Shown here in pieces: positions 1 through 8,592 of a stretch of 64,000 nucleotides of DNA; position 1 is the first letter of the stretch, and each line of letters opens with the position of its first letter. The translations under genes and the position numbers were made by a program. The notes under the pieces are model-generated. The model saw only the letters and a list, made by a program, of their open reading frames with translations, made no database searches and was not told the DNA's origin. Source of the DNA: Phytobacter massiliensis JC163 (GTDB taxonomy: Bacteria; Pseudomonadota; Gammaproteobacteria; Enterobacterales; Enterobacteriaceae); assembly GCF_000321045.1 (NCBI RefSeq), contig NZ_HE578948.1:103829-167828 (forward strand), given 5' to 3'.

Positions 1-1
1 C

Positions 2-490
2 CATATGGGCATCAAGCTGGCCCACGCAATGGGCGCGCACGTGGTGGCCTTTACCACCTCGGAGTCCAAGCGCGAGGCGGCAAAAGCGCTGGGCGCAGAC
101 GACGTGGTGGTGTCGCGCAATGCAGAAGAGATGGCTGCCCACGCTAAGAGCTTTGATTTCATTCTGAATACGGTGGCGGCGCCGCACAATCTGGATATCT
201 TCACCGCTCTGTTGAAACGTGACGGTACCCTGACGCTGGTAGGCGCGCCCGCCACGCCGCATGCGCCTCCGGAAGTGTTCAACCTGATCATGAAGCGCCG
301 TGCGATTGCCGGGTCAATGATCGGTGGCATTGCCGAAACCCAGGAGATGCTCGATTTCTGTGCTGAACACGGGATCGTCGCCGATATTGAAATGATCCGC
401 GCCGATCAGGTGAACGAAGCCTGGGAACGGATGATCAAAGGCGACGTGCGTTATCGCTTCGTTATTGATAACGCCACGCTGAACGCGTAA
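2..490 (+). CDS. yahK: Zinc-type aldehyde reductase YahK, 3' part
   Basis: C-terminal part (about 163 residues) of an NADPH-dependent zinc alcohol/aldehyde dehydrogenase; the 5' part, with the zinc ligands, lies outside the window. The visible part starts within the Rossmann nucleotide-binding region and continues through the C-terminal catalytic fold. It reads nearly residue for residue like E. coli YahK, a broad aldehyde reductase of 349 residues, for example 'NTVAAPHNLD' and 'MKRRAIAGSMIGG'. The frame is open from base 2, so the gene enters from the left edge. It is followed by a hairpin at 500-518, a likely terminator. The identification rests on recalled family sequence and is firm; only the missing N-terminus limits it. 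Confidence 0.9.
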   Translation, partial: HMGIKLAHAMGAHVVAFTTSESKREAAKALGADDVVVSRNAEEMAAHAKSFDFILNTVAAPHNLDIFTALLKRDGTLTLVGAPATPHAPPEVFNLIMKRRAIAGSMIGGIAETQEMLDFCAEHGIVADIEMIRADQVNEAWERMIKGDVRYRFVIDNATLNA

Positions 491-496
491 TCGCGC

Positions 497-682
497 CAGG
501 CCGCTCATTAAGAGCGGCTTCAGACTGCTGACAAAGCCAACAGGAATTTATGGAACGGCGTAGCCGGGTAAGCAACTGCGCACCCGGGACTCCCGGATGC
601 GGCGAAACGCCTTATCCGGGCTACCGTCATTGTGCCGCTCGGTTTGTCAACAACCTCAGGCCGCTTATTAAGAGCGGCTTTT
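497..682. repeat. Duplicated terminator hairpin flanking a REP-type element
   Basis: A 24-base unit containing the hairpin GCCGCTC-attaa-GAGCGGC occurs at 497-520 and again at 657-680 with one mismatch; the second copy is followed by TTTTTATT and looks like a rho-independent terminator. Between them lies a REP-like pair (about 560-630, with CCCGGATGCGGC and GCCTTATCCGGGC). The interval is bounded by inverted GACAAAGCC (530-538) and GGTTTGTC (641-648). Confidence 0.7.
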
Positions 683-795
683 TATTATTCGCGGTAAATT
701 AATTCACTAGTTAAATATTTGATTAGTTAAAATTCATTGAAATTATATTTAACGGGCGGCAAAAAAGACTCGCCTGTGATTTAACTCAATAAATT

Positions 796-919
796 AGTAT
801 GGAATGCAAACTAAATAGGTAAATTTACTTTACAAGGCTAAGTGGTTTAGGGATAAATAAGCGAAATAGGACAAAGTATTCAGACAAAACCTGCCATTAA
901 GTATGGAAAGCAAACTAAA
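796..919. promoter_or_regulatory. Paired operator-like repeats upstream of ROK regulator
   Basis: AGTATGGAATGCAAACTAAA at 796-815 recurs at 900-919 with one central mismatch, 104 bp apart. The first copy has inverted ends (TTAGT at 794-798, ACTAA at 810-814). The second ends 11 bases before the ROK start codon. NagC/Mlc-type ROK repressors bind AT-rich operators of about this size, so autoregulation with looping is a reasonable inference. The rest of 683-930 is AT-rich with no gene visible. Confidence 0.55.
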
Positions 920-930
920 GGGCTATCAGG

Positions 931-2118
931 ATGACACCCGTCGTACCCAATAATCTGCGTCAGATAAACGCGACGCTGGTTTTAAACGTAATTCGTCAGC
1001 ACGGGCCGCTATCACGCGCGCAAATCGCTAAAATTAGCGGTATTACTAAGGCCACAGTGTCGGAAATTATCACCGATCTGCTGCGGGAGAAGATTATCTT
1101 CGAAGGCGGGGTCAGCGAGCAGCCGGGGCAGGGGCGAAAGGGTATTTTAATTAATTTCGATCCTCATGCCCGTCTGGGTATTGGGGTCGATCTAGGCGGG
1201 ACGAAAATCACCCTTTCGCTGTTTAATCTTGACGCCAGAATCCTCTATGAAAAACGTGAGGCGACCTTTAAAACCGCTAACCGGGACGAATTTCTTGATC
1301 AGCTAACCAATAGTATCGCCAGCTTTATTGTGAGTACCGGCGAAGCGCTCAGCAAAATTGGCGTCATAGGCCTGGCGACGCCTGGTATTGTCGATATTAA
1401 TAACGGGATTGTGCTGGAAGGGTCGCCAAACCTGCCACAGTGGAGCGATCTGCCCCTCGCTCATGAACTGAAAAAACGGCTTAATATTCCCGTGGTACTG
1501 GAAAACGATATTCGTGCCGCGCTGGTGGGCGAGATGTGGTGCGGCAAGTGCCGCAACAGCGCCAGCGCCGCGCTGATTGGCATTGGCACCGGGCTGGGTT
1601 CAGCGCTGTTGATGGACGGTAAAATTATTCGCGGGGCCAATAACGCCGCCGGTGAAATCGGCTACATGATCTTCAACCGCGACCAGCTGTATAAAAACTG
1701 GCGCGATAAAGGTTGTTTTGAAAGTTATTGCTCCGGCTCGGGCATCAGCGAAAAAGTAAAAGAGCTGACCGGTAACGCGTTGCCGCTGGAAAAAATAATG
1801 ATTAACGCGCGTAACGGCGACCCGCTTTTTTGCGCCCTGCTTGACGAAATGGCCGATTATCTGGCGATGGGCATTATCAATCTTGTCGCGATGGCAAACC
1901 TGCAAACGGTGATATTAACCGGCGGCGTCACTCATGCCGCAGATTATTTTCTGCCGCGCGTGCAGGAAATTCTCGACAGGCAGCTGTTCAACAATACTCA
2001 CGTCACGGTGGAGTTATCGGAGCTACGGGAAAAAGCACCGCTGTATGGCATTGCTATTCTGGCGCTCTCCGCACTCTATCCCGCAATTCAGTTTATGCCG
2101 GAAAAACAAATAAATTAA
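931..2118 (+). CDS. ROK-family transcriptional regulator (NagC/XylR type)
   Basis: A 395-residue ROK protein. Residues about 10-60 form a winged helix-turn-helix (LSRAQIAKISGITKATVSEI). The sugar-kinase fold follows, with the phosphate motif 'GVDLGGTKI' near residue 88 and a second glycine-rich motif 'IGIGTGLGSA'. A cysteine/histidine cluster typical of ROK zinc sites is altered (KGCFESYCSGSG). Length and domain order match repressors such as NagC and Mlc rather than ROK kinases. It precedes, on the same strand, an unrecognised hydrolase-like gene (27-base gap) and an MFS permease, so it probably controls their operon in response to the sugar they handle. The ligand cannot be told. Confidence 0.85.
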   Translation: MTPVVPNNLRQINATLVLNVIRQHGPLSRAQIAKISGITKATVSEIITDLLREKIIFEGGVSEQPGQGRKGILINFDPHARLGIGVDLGGTKITLSLFNLDARILYEKREATFKTANRDEFLDQLTNSIASFIVSTGEALSKIGVIGLATPGIVDINNGIVLEGSPNLPQWSDLPLAHELKKRLNIPVVLENDIRAALVGEMWCGKCRNSASAALIGIGTGLGSALLMDGKIIRGANNAAGEIGYMIFNRDQLYKNWRDKGCFESYCSGSGISEKVKELTGNALPLEKIMINARNGDPLFCALLDEMADYLAMGIINLVAMANLQTVILTGGVTHAADYFLPRVQEILDRQLFNNTHVTVELSELREKAPLYGIAILALSALYPAIQFMPEKQIN

Positions 2119-2145
2119 CCGATTGCGAAGAATAAGGAGAAGATA

Positions 2146-3426
2146 ATGGCAGGAATCCATTTGCACCCTCATGATATTCTTGATGAAGGGGCAGAAAATA
2201 TTCTGCGCCGTATTGACGGTATGCAGAGCGTTGAGCATTTGTTTGTTGAACTGAATACGATATTTGAGCGAAACCCCTACCCGGTTGGCATTTTGCCGCA
2301 TAACCCTGTCCATCAATCGGTCATGGGCAATGGGATGCTGCACGTGAATATCGATACTCGCGACGCCCGCATTCAGCAAAAAATCGATCCGGGCGTGCAG
2401 GCAGGGGATGACCCGCTACAGGCAATAAAAGAGGCTACCGACGGCAGCCGCTATAAAGTGATTCCGTGGGTGAATATCCTCAACGGCGACTTTAGCGGCG
2501 ATATTGAAAATAATCAGGTCATTGATTATCGCGGCCGCGTAATTAAGTACTGGCTGTGCCCGAACGCGCCGGATGTGGCTGACTACTGGCAAAAAACGTT
2601 CAGCCGCATTAAAAAGATTTACGGCTATGACACTTTCCTGATCGACCGTATTCGCTTTCCCGACTGGGCAGGTAAAGAAGTTAATCCGGCGGGCCTGTTT
2701 ACCTGTTTTTGTCCGCACTGCCAGCAGGCAATGAAAGCGCAGTCGCTTGAGCCGGACGCGGTCAAAGAGGAACTGCTTAAGATAGCGGCGGCGCTTGCCG
2801 AAGGGGATTACGACTATCCCGCACAGGCATTCAGCGAAAACCCGCTGATTACCCGCTGGGTCGCGTTTCGTCAGCAGAGTGTGACCGGCCTGGTGGAGCG
2901 CATTCTGACGCGTGCCAGGGAAAACATTGGCGGCATCAATTTCTGGCTCGACCTGTGGCCGCCTGCCTACAGCTGGATTCTGGGGCAGGATTATCAGGCG
3001 CTTACTCGTCATGCCAGCACGCTCAAGCATTTCCCTTACCACAAGCTGGGCGGCGGCGCGGATGTACAAGGCCTGGTGGATTTTTTCTCGGCCAATGAGG
3101 CGGCGCAGGAGGCGGCTTTCCACGGCTTTAAAAAGCTCTTTAGCCTGCCTTACGACCTCTCGTACGCCGCCTTTAAACAATCCGGCTTTCCCATCAGTTT
3201 TGTAAAAGAACAAAACGATCGGGTGCGCGAGCTATCGCAGGCGGGAACTTTTATTTTTAGCGGCATCCAGATGTGGAATCTGCCGCCTGATGAACTGATC
3301 CAGGCGGTGCGCGCCGCAAAAGCCAGCGCCTGCGACGACCTGCTTTACTACTGCTATGGATGGGCTGACCAGGCGCTGTTCGACGCCGTCGGCGAAAATG
3401 AAAAACCCAAAGGAATGGCAAAATGA
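2146..3426 (+). CDS. Unrecognised protein, possible TIM-barrel glycoside hydrolase-like enzyme
   Basis: A 426-residue soluble protein with no signal peptide, preceded by the ribosome-binding site AAGGAGA (2134-2140). I do not recognise it as a named family. The segments 'YDTFLIDRIRFPDW' (about 165-178), 'FWLDLWPPAYSW' (about 266-277) and 'GIQMWNLPP' resemble strand ends of putative glycoside-hydrolase TIM barrels, where acidic residues cluster. A CFCPHC motif (about residue 187) could bind a metal. It lies between a ROK regulator and an MFS permease and overlaps the latter by four bases, which argues for a role in degrading an imported sugar or glycoside. Being cytoplasmic, it would act on a substrate brought in by the permease. 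Function is inferred from context only. Confidence 0.6.
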   Translation: MAGIHLHPHDILDEGAENILRRIDGMQSVEHLFVELNTIFERNPYPVGILPHNPVHQSVMGNGMLHVNIDTRDARIQQKIDPGVQAGDDPLQAIKEATDGSRYKVIPWVNILNGDFSGDIENNQVIDYRGRVIKYWLCPNAPDVADYWQKTFSRIKKIYGYDTFLIDRIRFPDWAGKEVNPAGLFTCFCPHCQQAMKAQSLEPDAVKEELLKIAAALAEGDYDYPAQAFSENPLITRWVAFRQQSVTGLVERILTRARENIGGINFWLDLWPPAYSWILGQDYQALTRHASTLKHFPYHKLGGGADVQGLVDFFSANEAAQEAAFHGFKKLFSLPYDLSYAAFKQSGFPISFVKEQNDRVRELSQAGTFIFSGIQMWNLPPDELIQAVRAAKASACDDLLYYCYGWADQALFDAVGENEKPKGMAK

Positions 3427-4580
3427 ATAGCTCACAGAAATGGAAAGTCTTTTTTCTATTGTTTATGACCATGTTTTTACTGGGCGGGATTCAAAACACC
3501 AAAGGCCTGATTCTGGAGCAGGTACAGCACAGCATCGACCTTAATCTCGGTCAGGTCGGCACGCTGATTACCCTTTTCCAGATCGGTTTTCTGGTGTCGA
3601 GTCTGCTTACCGGCTACCTGACCGATAAAAAAGGGCTGAAGGTGATGATGCTTATCGGCTCGCTGCTGATGATCGTGGGCCTGACGGGTACCAGCCTTGC
3701 CTATACCGTGGCGTTGTTCTTCGGTTTTTATCTGGTTATCGGGCTGGGTATCGGCTCGATGATGGTCTCCATCGTCACCGTTATTCCTACCTTTTACAAA
3801 GAGAAGGCCGGCATGATGTTCAATATCTCTAACGCCATGTTCGGCGTGGGGATGATCGTCACCCCGCTGATTCTGCATCAGCTGTTTGCCAGCAATATCT
3901 CCTGGCGCGCCTTTTATGTCGGCGTTGCGGCCATCGTGGTGGTGCTGGTTCTGGTGCTCAGCATGCTGAAAATGGAGAGCACCGCACAGTCGACCATGAA
4001 AATCAGCGACTTTTTCGAGCTGCTGACGCAGAAGAAAATTATGGTGGTCATCGCCTTCCTGCTCTTTTACGTTGCGGCGGAAGCGGCCTTCCTTAACTTC
4101 TTCCCCATCTTCTACGCGGCGCTGGATATTGACGGGCTGGATGCGGCAGGCAAGGCGGCGAAAGCGGCATATGTTATCTCCTCGTTCGCGGGCCTGTTCA
4201 CCATCGGGCGTATCATTGGCGGCTTTATCACCCTGAAACTGGGCGAGCGCAGCACGGTAATCTGGTTCTCCCTCCTGTCGCTGGCGGCAATCGTAGTAAG
4301 CCGCCTGCTGGTAGTGGAGTTTGTCTATCTGTTCATGCTGTTTGGCTTTGCGATGTCGGTACTGTTCCCGACCGCGGCGGCCATCGCCACCCGCCTGACC
4401 AGCAAGAGCGGCTCGGTGATGGGGCTGATTTATGTCGCCTCCGGCTTTGGCGGCGCGCTGGCGGGCTCGGTCATTGGCCAGGTCTCCGATAGCTATGGTA
4501 TCTCCACAGGCTTTAACTGCATCATCGCCTTTGTCGGCGTGTTCTTTATTCTTGCCCTGCTGATTAAAGAAAAAGCATAA
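3423..4580 (+). CDS. MFS permease, probable sugar transporter
   Basis: A 385-residue inner-membrane protein with about 12 hydrophobic segments. It has the MFS loop motif 'GYLTDKKGLK' after helix 2 and a related 'IGRIIGGFITLKLGERS' at the start of the second half. The organisation recalls the FHS/TsgA and FucP/GlcP type of sugar permease, but the substrate is not evident. The start codon overlaps the stop of the upstream gene (ATGA), so the two are translationally coupled. A strong terminator follows at 4596-4643 and closes the operon. Confidence 0.8.
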   Translation: MNSSQKWKVFFLLFMTMFLLGGIQNTKGLILEQVQHSIDLNLGQVGTLITLFQIGFLVSSLLTGYLTDKKGLKVMMLIGSLLMIVGLTGTSLAYTVALFFGFYLVIGLGIGSMMVSIVTVIPTFYKEKAGMMFNISNAMFGVGMIVTPLILHQLFASNISWRAFYVGVAAIVVVLVLVLSMLKMESTAQSTMKISDFFELLTQKKIMVVIAFLLFYVAAEAAFLNFFPIFYAALDIDGLDAAGKAAKAAYVISSFAGLFTIGRIIGGFITLKLGERSTVIWFSLLSLAAIVVSRLLVVEFVYLFMLFGFAMSVLFPTAAAIATRLTSKSGSVMGLIYVASGFGGALAGSVIGQVSDSYGISTGFNCIIAFVGVFFILALLIKEKA

Positions 4581-4595
4581 GTTTTTGTACCTTTT

Positions 4596-4643
4596 GGCGG
4601 CAGCCATCTCTCCAACCTCCTGAAAACTGCCGCCCTTTTTTTT
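4596..4643 (+). terminator. Rho-independent terminator after MFS gene
   Basis: GGCGGCAG (4596-4603) pairs with CTGCCGCC (4627-4634) and is followed by TTTTTTTT (4636-4643). It ends the ROK/hydrolase/MFS operon just before the convergent SDR gene. Confidence 0.85.
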
Positions 4644-4646
4644 GCG

Positions 4647-5396
4647 TTAAATCTGCGCCAGACCACCGTCGACAAACAACTCTACCCCGTTGATATAACT
4701 TGCATCGTCAGAGGCGAGAAACAGAATAGCGCTGGCCACTTCGCCAGGCTGGCCGATACGACCGGACGGCACCTGTTCCGACAGCCAGTTTTTTGTCCCC
4801 TCCGCCTGCTCGCCGCCGCCAAACAGCGTATTGAGGCCTGCGGTCTCCGTCAGCCCTGGACTAATGGCGTTAACGCGAATACGGCGCGGTTTAAGATCGA
4901 GGATCCAGCTCCTGGCAAAGTTGCGCACCGCCGCTTTGGTTGCGGAATAGACGCTGAATGCCGGGGTGCCCTTAACGCTGGTCGTGGAGGCCGTGAGGAC
5001 TACCGACGCGCCATCTTTCAGCAGCGGCAGCGCTTTTTGCACCGTAAACAGAACCCCTTTAACATTGGTATTAAAGGTCTCTTCATACTGTTGTTCAGTT
5101 ATCTCCCCAAGCGGGGCAAAATCTCCGCCGCCTGCGTTCGCTACCAGCACATCAATTTGCCCGTGCCGCTGCTGAATAACATCATAAAGGCGGTCAATGT
5201 CGGCAAGCTGACTCATGTCGCCCCGTACGCCCGTCACGCTGCCGCCCAGTGATTTAACGGCGCTGTCCAGCGTCTCCTGACGCCGACCGGTAATATAGAC
5301 CTGCGCCCCTTCGCTGGCGAACGCCTTTGCCGTCGCCAGACCAATACCGCTGGTGCCGCCGGTTACTACCACCACTTTGTTGCTGTATCTGTTCAT
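4647..5396 (-). CDS. SDR-family NAD(P)-dependent oxidoreductase
   Basis: A 249-residue classical short-chain dehydrogenase. It shows the nucleotide motif TGGTSGIG (residues about 12-19), NAG (about 87-89), a Ser in 'LTASTTSVKG' and the catalytic YSATK (Tyr and Lys near 151-155). It ends with the usual 'ASYINGVELFVDGG'. Such enzymes reduce or oxidise small alcohols, ketones or sugars; the substrate is unknown. It is transcribed divergently from a LysR regulator 118 bases away, the classic arrangement in which the LysR protein activates the neighbouring reductase. Confidence 0.9.
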   Translation of the reverse strand: MNRYSNKVVVVTGGTSGIGLATAKAFASEGAQVYITGRRQETLDSAVKSLGGSVTGVRGDMSQLADIDRLYDVIQQRHGQIDVLVANAGGGDFAPLGEITEQQYEETFNTNVKGVLFTVQKALPLLKDGASVVLTASTTSVKGTPAFSVYSATKAAVRNFARSWILDLKPRRIRVNAISPGLTETAGLNTLFGGGEQAEGTKNWLSEQVPSGRIGQPGEVASAILFLASDDASYINGVELFVDGGLAQI

Positions 5397-5480
5397 GTTG
5401 CGCTCCTGATGTGTCGCATTGAGTAAGTGGTGATGACGATACCAGTGGAACGATAGTGCAAAAAGACAGCAAATATGCTA

Positions 5481-5508
5481 CTCATCGTTCTATTAACAGG
5501 ACGATGAG
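5481..5508. promoter_or_regulatory. Inverted repeat in the SDR/LysR divergent control region
   Basis: CTCATCGT (5481-5488) and ACGATGAG (5501-5508) form a perfect 8-bp inverted repeat with 12 bases between them, directly ahead of the LysR start codon at 5515. It could be the LysR autoregulatory site. In RNA it would form a hairpin over the ribosome-binding region. Confidence 0.5.
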
Positions 5509-5514
5509 AAGAAT

Positions 5515-6414
5515 ATGCGTACCGATCTAAATGATTACCGCTATTTCGCTGAGGTGGTTCGTCACGGCGGGTTTGCCGCCGCTGGCCGGGCGTTGCATGA
5601 ACCTAAATCAAAGCTGAGCCGCCGGGTCGCCGAACTGGAGTCCAGGCTGGGGGTGCGCCTGATTGAGCGTACCAGCCGCCGCTTTCGCGTCACCGAGGTG
5701 GGTGAGGCGTTCTACCAGCGCTGCTGCGCCCTCTTGCATGAGGCGGAGCAGGCGGAAGCGCTGATTGCCAGCGCCCATGCTGAACCCCACGGGCTGGTAC
5801 GCTTTAGCTGTCCCGGTGGCATGGTGGAGGTGATCTCCGAAACCTTGCTCGCCTATATGCGCCGTTATCCGAAGGTGCGTCTGCAACTTCTTGCGCTGGA
5901 TCGTCCTGTTGATTTGATTGATGAGCGTATCGATGTCGCCCTGCGGGTGCGTACCGCCCTGAACAGCGACGCGGAGCTGATCATGCGCACCCTGGGCGTC
6001 TCTTATCGCATTCTGGTTGCCAGCCCGCTGCTGGCGCAGCGCGCCGGGGAGGAGATCGATGCGCTGAGAACGCTGCCGACGTTGAGCACTAACGATGACG
6101 ATCGTGAAGTGGAGTGGGTGCTTGAAAACGCGGAGAAAGAGACGTTTCAGCTACGCCATACGCCCGGCTTTAGCTGCAGTGATTTTGCCGCCGTGCGCGC
6201 GGCGGCGCAGGCAGGGCTGGGCGTCGCATTTCTGCCGGAACATTACTGCCGCCGGGCGATTGCGCAGGGGGAACTGGTCCGCCTGTTCCCGGCGTGGCGC
6301 AGCGTGCCGGGAATTGTGCATCTGGTATTCACCACCCGAAAAGGCCTGCCGCCCGCCGTCCGCGCCTTAATCGATAGCCTGGCGGCATCGTTCGCGTCGC
6401 TGTCGGGGCTATAG
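5515..6414 (+). CDS. LysR-family transcriptional regulator
   Basis: A 299-residue LysR regulator. The N-terminal winged helix-turn-helix spans residues about 5-63 (DLNDYRYFAEVVRHGGFAAA). The co-inducer domain from about residue 90 includes 'LVRFSCPGGM' and 'DVALRVRTALNSDAELIMR', typical of the group that controls neighbouring reductases and quinone enzymes. It is divergent from the SDR gene and most likely its regulator. No ligand can be inferred. Confidence 0.9.
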   Translation: MRTDLNDYRYFAEVVRHGGFAAAGRALHEPKSKLSRRVAELESRLGVRLIERTSRRFRVTEVGEAFYQRCCALLHEAEQAEALIASAHAEPHGLVRFSCPGGMVEVISETLLAYMRRYPKVRLQLLALDRPVDLIDERIDVALRVRTALNSDAELIMRTLGVSYRILVASPLLAQRAGEEIDALRTLPTLSTNDDDREVEWVLENAEKETFQLRHTPGFSCSDFAAVRAAAQAGLGVAFLPEHYCRRAIAQGELVRLFPAWRSVPGIVHLVFTTRKGLPPAVRALIDSLAASFASLSGL

Positions 6415-6424
6415 GCCCAGGGGC

Positions 6425-7324
6425 TTAAAATGTGATTTCATCGGCTGCGACGCAGCGCTGCTGCAGGTCACGCTCGAAGGCATCACGCAGCGAAACAGGG
6501 GCGATGATGTGGATATCGGGCAGCCAGTAGCGTAGCCAGCGGAACAGCGCCTGCGGGTCGCGTGTTTCGCAGGCGATAGTCAGCCTGCCGTCCTCATGCT
6601 GTTCCACCAGGCGTTGAGCCGGAAAAAGGGGGCGACGGCCCACAAACTTCGCCGCATGGGCCGAGACGCTCAGCAGCGTCTCTGTTTTGCTGCCAAACGA
6701 AATACCCGGCGTGCTGTTCAGCTCCTCCAGTACGCCGGGCGAGGGGGTGAACCGCGTTTCGGTCACCATAAAACGGGTGACCAGCGCCAGTTCGAAGGCT
6801 TTCAGCCTGCCTGCTTCCACCGCGGCGAGATACCATAAACCGTAGTGATTGATTAACCGGTAAGGCTGCGCGCGCCGGGGTTTCCCCTGGTAATGGTAGG
6901 TCACTTCAACATGGGCGGCTGTCGCCTGATTAAGTTCGCCCAGCAGCGCTTCTATTAGCTGGTTGTCCCGGGTTGTGGCGCTGTGAAAAATAACGTTTTC
7001 GCGCTGCTCAAGGTTTTTCCGCAGCGCGGGGCCGTCCTGGCGGGGAAACAGTTTCGCAACGCCGGTAAAATCAGCAAACTGCGCAAGGTGCCCACTGTGT
7101 AAAGCAGGCAGCAGGTGCGCATTTAACCGGAAGCGGCCCGGCGTAACCTCATCCAGCAGATGTCCCAGCCGCGCCAGGTCGCGGTAGGCGGTACGTTCCG
7201 CTATGGCAAAACGCTCGCATAGCCATGTTTTATCGATAATTTTACCCTGGTAGAGCACTGAGAAGATCTCAAACAGTCGTTCAATCAGCACATCGTGTTT
7301 TTGCTTGCCGCTCTTTTTCATCAT
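6425..7324 (-). CDS. WYL-domain transcriptional regulator
   Basis: A 299-residue protein with an N-terminal winged helix-turn-helix (residues about 13-60, 'LCERFAIAERTAYRDLARL') and a WYL ligand-binding domain (about 140-230, with 'HYGLWYLAAVEAGRLKAFEL' carrying the G-WY-L signature). A C-terminal domain follows. WYL regulators sense nucleic-acid or other small ligands and often control stress or defence genes. This one stands alone and is convergent with the LysR gene at 5515, so its target cannot be guessed. The start is supported by GGAGCTGAGG just upstream; a second ATG follows directly. Confidence 0.85.
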   Translation of the reverse strand: MMKKSGKQKHDVLIERLFEIFSVLYQGKIIDKTWLCERFAIAERTAYRDLARLGHLLDEVTPGRFRLNAHLLPALHSGHLAQFADFTGVAKLFPRQDGPALRKNLEQRENVIFHSATTRDNQLIEALLGELNQATAAHVEVTYHYQGKPRRAQPYRLINHYGLWYLAAVEAGRLKAFELALVTRFMVTETRFTPSPGVLEELNSTPGISFGSKTETLLSVSAHAAKFVGRRPLFPAQRLVEQHEDGRLTIACETRDPQALFRWLRYWLPDIHIIAPVSLRDAFERDLQQRCVAADEITF

Positions 7325-7645
7325 CCTCAGCTCCTGGCCGTAACGCCTGGTGTTCCTTTTTTGGTTAACGGCAGGGATGGTAAAAACTCCACTGAAAGGT
7401 GGGAAAAAGTTGTCTTAAGTCATGTGGCGGTAGGTTAGTTTTCAGGAAGGGGCGGCTGTGGATAGGGGCGAAGACATGGATGAATAATAAATACTAATGA
7501 TATTTTTATTTTTCAAAAAACTTAATAAAGCCATAAGCGTTTACTCAATATAAAGTAATGAGGTAAACAGATTATGTTTATTAAGGAAATTGTTGTAATA
7601 TTTATGCGGATGGAAATGTAAAACCATAATGAGCAACATTCATTA
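7325..7645. other. AT-rich intergenic region between WYL and LysR genes
   Basis: 321 bases without a gene, holding the divergent promoters of the WYL and LysR regulators. The right half is markedly AT-rich. ATTCATTA at 7636-7643, just before the LysR start, matches half of the palindromes at 12946-12984 upstream of the operon this LysR probably controls. No convincing Shine-Dalgarno sequence precedes the LysR start. Confidence 0.4.
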
Positions 7646-8536
7646 ATGACAATCTTAAAAAAAGTTCCCTTCACATCGCTGAAATTATTTGAATCTGCGG
7701 GCAGGACCTGCTCTTTTACCGCTGCCGCCGCAGAACTTGGGCTTACCGCGAGCGCAATAAGCCATTCAATTAAAAAACTCGAAAAAGAATTAGATGTACG
7801 GTTATTTCACCGTAACACTCGCGAAATGTCTTTGACCCGCGATGGCGAAACGCTACTCAGATGTATTCAAAAAGGGCTGGCGGAGATTGAAGAGGGGTTT
7901 AAGGGGCTGGCGCAAAAAAAAGATCGCCCGCTACGCATTCATACGGCTCCCAGCTTTGCCCATCAATGGCTTCTCCCCCGTCTCTCTTCATTTATTCAAT
8001 CTTTTCCCAATGTTGAACTCAACTTTTCGGCGAATACGGATATTGTCAGGTTTGAAGACGATGACTTTGATATAGATATTATTTACGGGGAGCCAAAGAT
8101 AACCGTATGTCATAAAATACCGCTATCGGTTGAACAGCTTACTCCCCTTTGTAACCCGGAACTTGCACAGCGTATCAAAACACCAGAAGATTTATATGGC
8201 TGTTCGTTAATCCAGTGTGATGTGCAGCTCTATCAATGGCGTGGCTGGTTTGAGGAAAATAATCTGGTGCCGCCTGAGCGTTATGGGCTTAGTTTTGACC
8301 GTAGTTTTATGGCGATTAAAGCAGCGGCGGATGGTTTGGGCGTTGTGCTGGAGTCGATGCTAATGGCTGAACAAGAAATACGTAACGGTACGCTGGTCAG
8401 TCCGCTAATGAAAACAACCAAAGAGATACATTATATTGGCCACTATTTTTGCTATCCACAATTTCAGCAGCACCCTTACACCGGCGTGTTCAAAAACTGG
8501 TTGCTCAATGAGCTGAACATTGCTCATCATCGCTAA
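7646..8536 (+). CDS. LysR-family transcriptional regulator (GcvA-like)
   Basis: A 296-residue LysR protein of the GcvA-like branch. The helix-turn-helix is at residues about 8-66 ('SLKLFESAGRTCSFTAAAAE', 'LTASAISHSIKKLE'). In the effector domain 'LRIHTAPSFAHQWLLPRL' and 'DDDFDIDIIYGEP' are typical of this group. It is convergent with the ACS-type permease gene that ends the following minus-strand operon, separated by a bidirectional terminator. By position it is the likely regulator of that transketolase operon. The start lacks an obvious ribosome-binding site, but the helix-turn-helix begins right after it, so a much later start is unlikely. Confidence 0.88.
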   Translation: MTILKKVPFTSLKLFESAGRTCSFTAAAAELGLTASAISHSIKKLEKELDVRLFHRNTREMSLTRDGETLLRCIQKGLAEIEEGFKGLAQKKDRPLRIHTAPSFAHQWLLPRLSSFIQSFPNVELNFSANTDIVRFEDDDFDIDIIYGEPKITVCHKIPLSVEQLTPLCNPELAQRIKTPEDLYGCSLIQCDVQLYQWRGWFEENNLVPPERYGLSFDRSFMAIKAAADGLGVVLESMLMAEQEIRNGTLVSPLMKTTKEIHYIGHYFCYPQFQQHPYTGVFKNWLLNELNIAHHR

Positions 8537-8549
8537 TATGTTAAAAGTG

Positions 8550-8583
8550 AAAGAGGAATGCAGGTCAAATGCATTCCTCTTTT
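8550..8583. terminator. Bidirectional terminator
   Basis: AAAGAGGAATGCA (8550-8562) pairs perfectly with TGCATTCCTCTTT (8570-8582) across a 7-base loop. It has A and T runs on opposite sides, so it can stop transcription from both the LysR gene (ends 8536) and the convergent permease gene (ends 8593). Confidence 0.85.
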
Positions 8584-8592
8584 AATCTATTT

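Noticed and set aside
3477-4607. 376-codon open frame on the minus strand
   Set aside because: It is the complement of the MFS gene; its composition is rich in Gln, His, Asp and Arg, typical of a shadow of hydrophobic codons.
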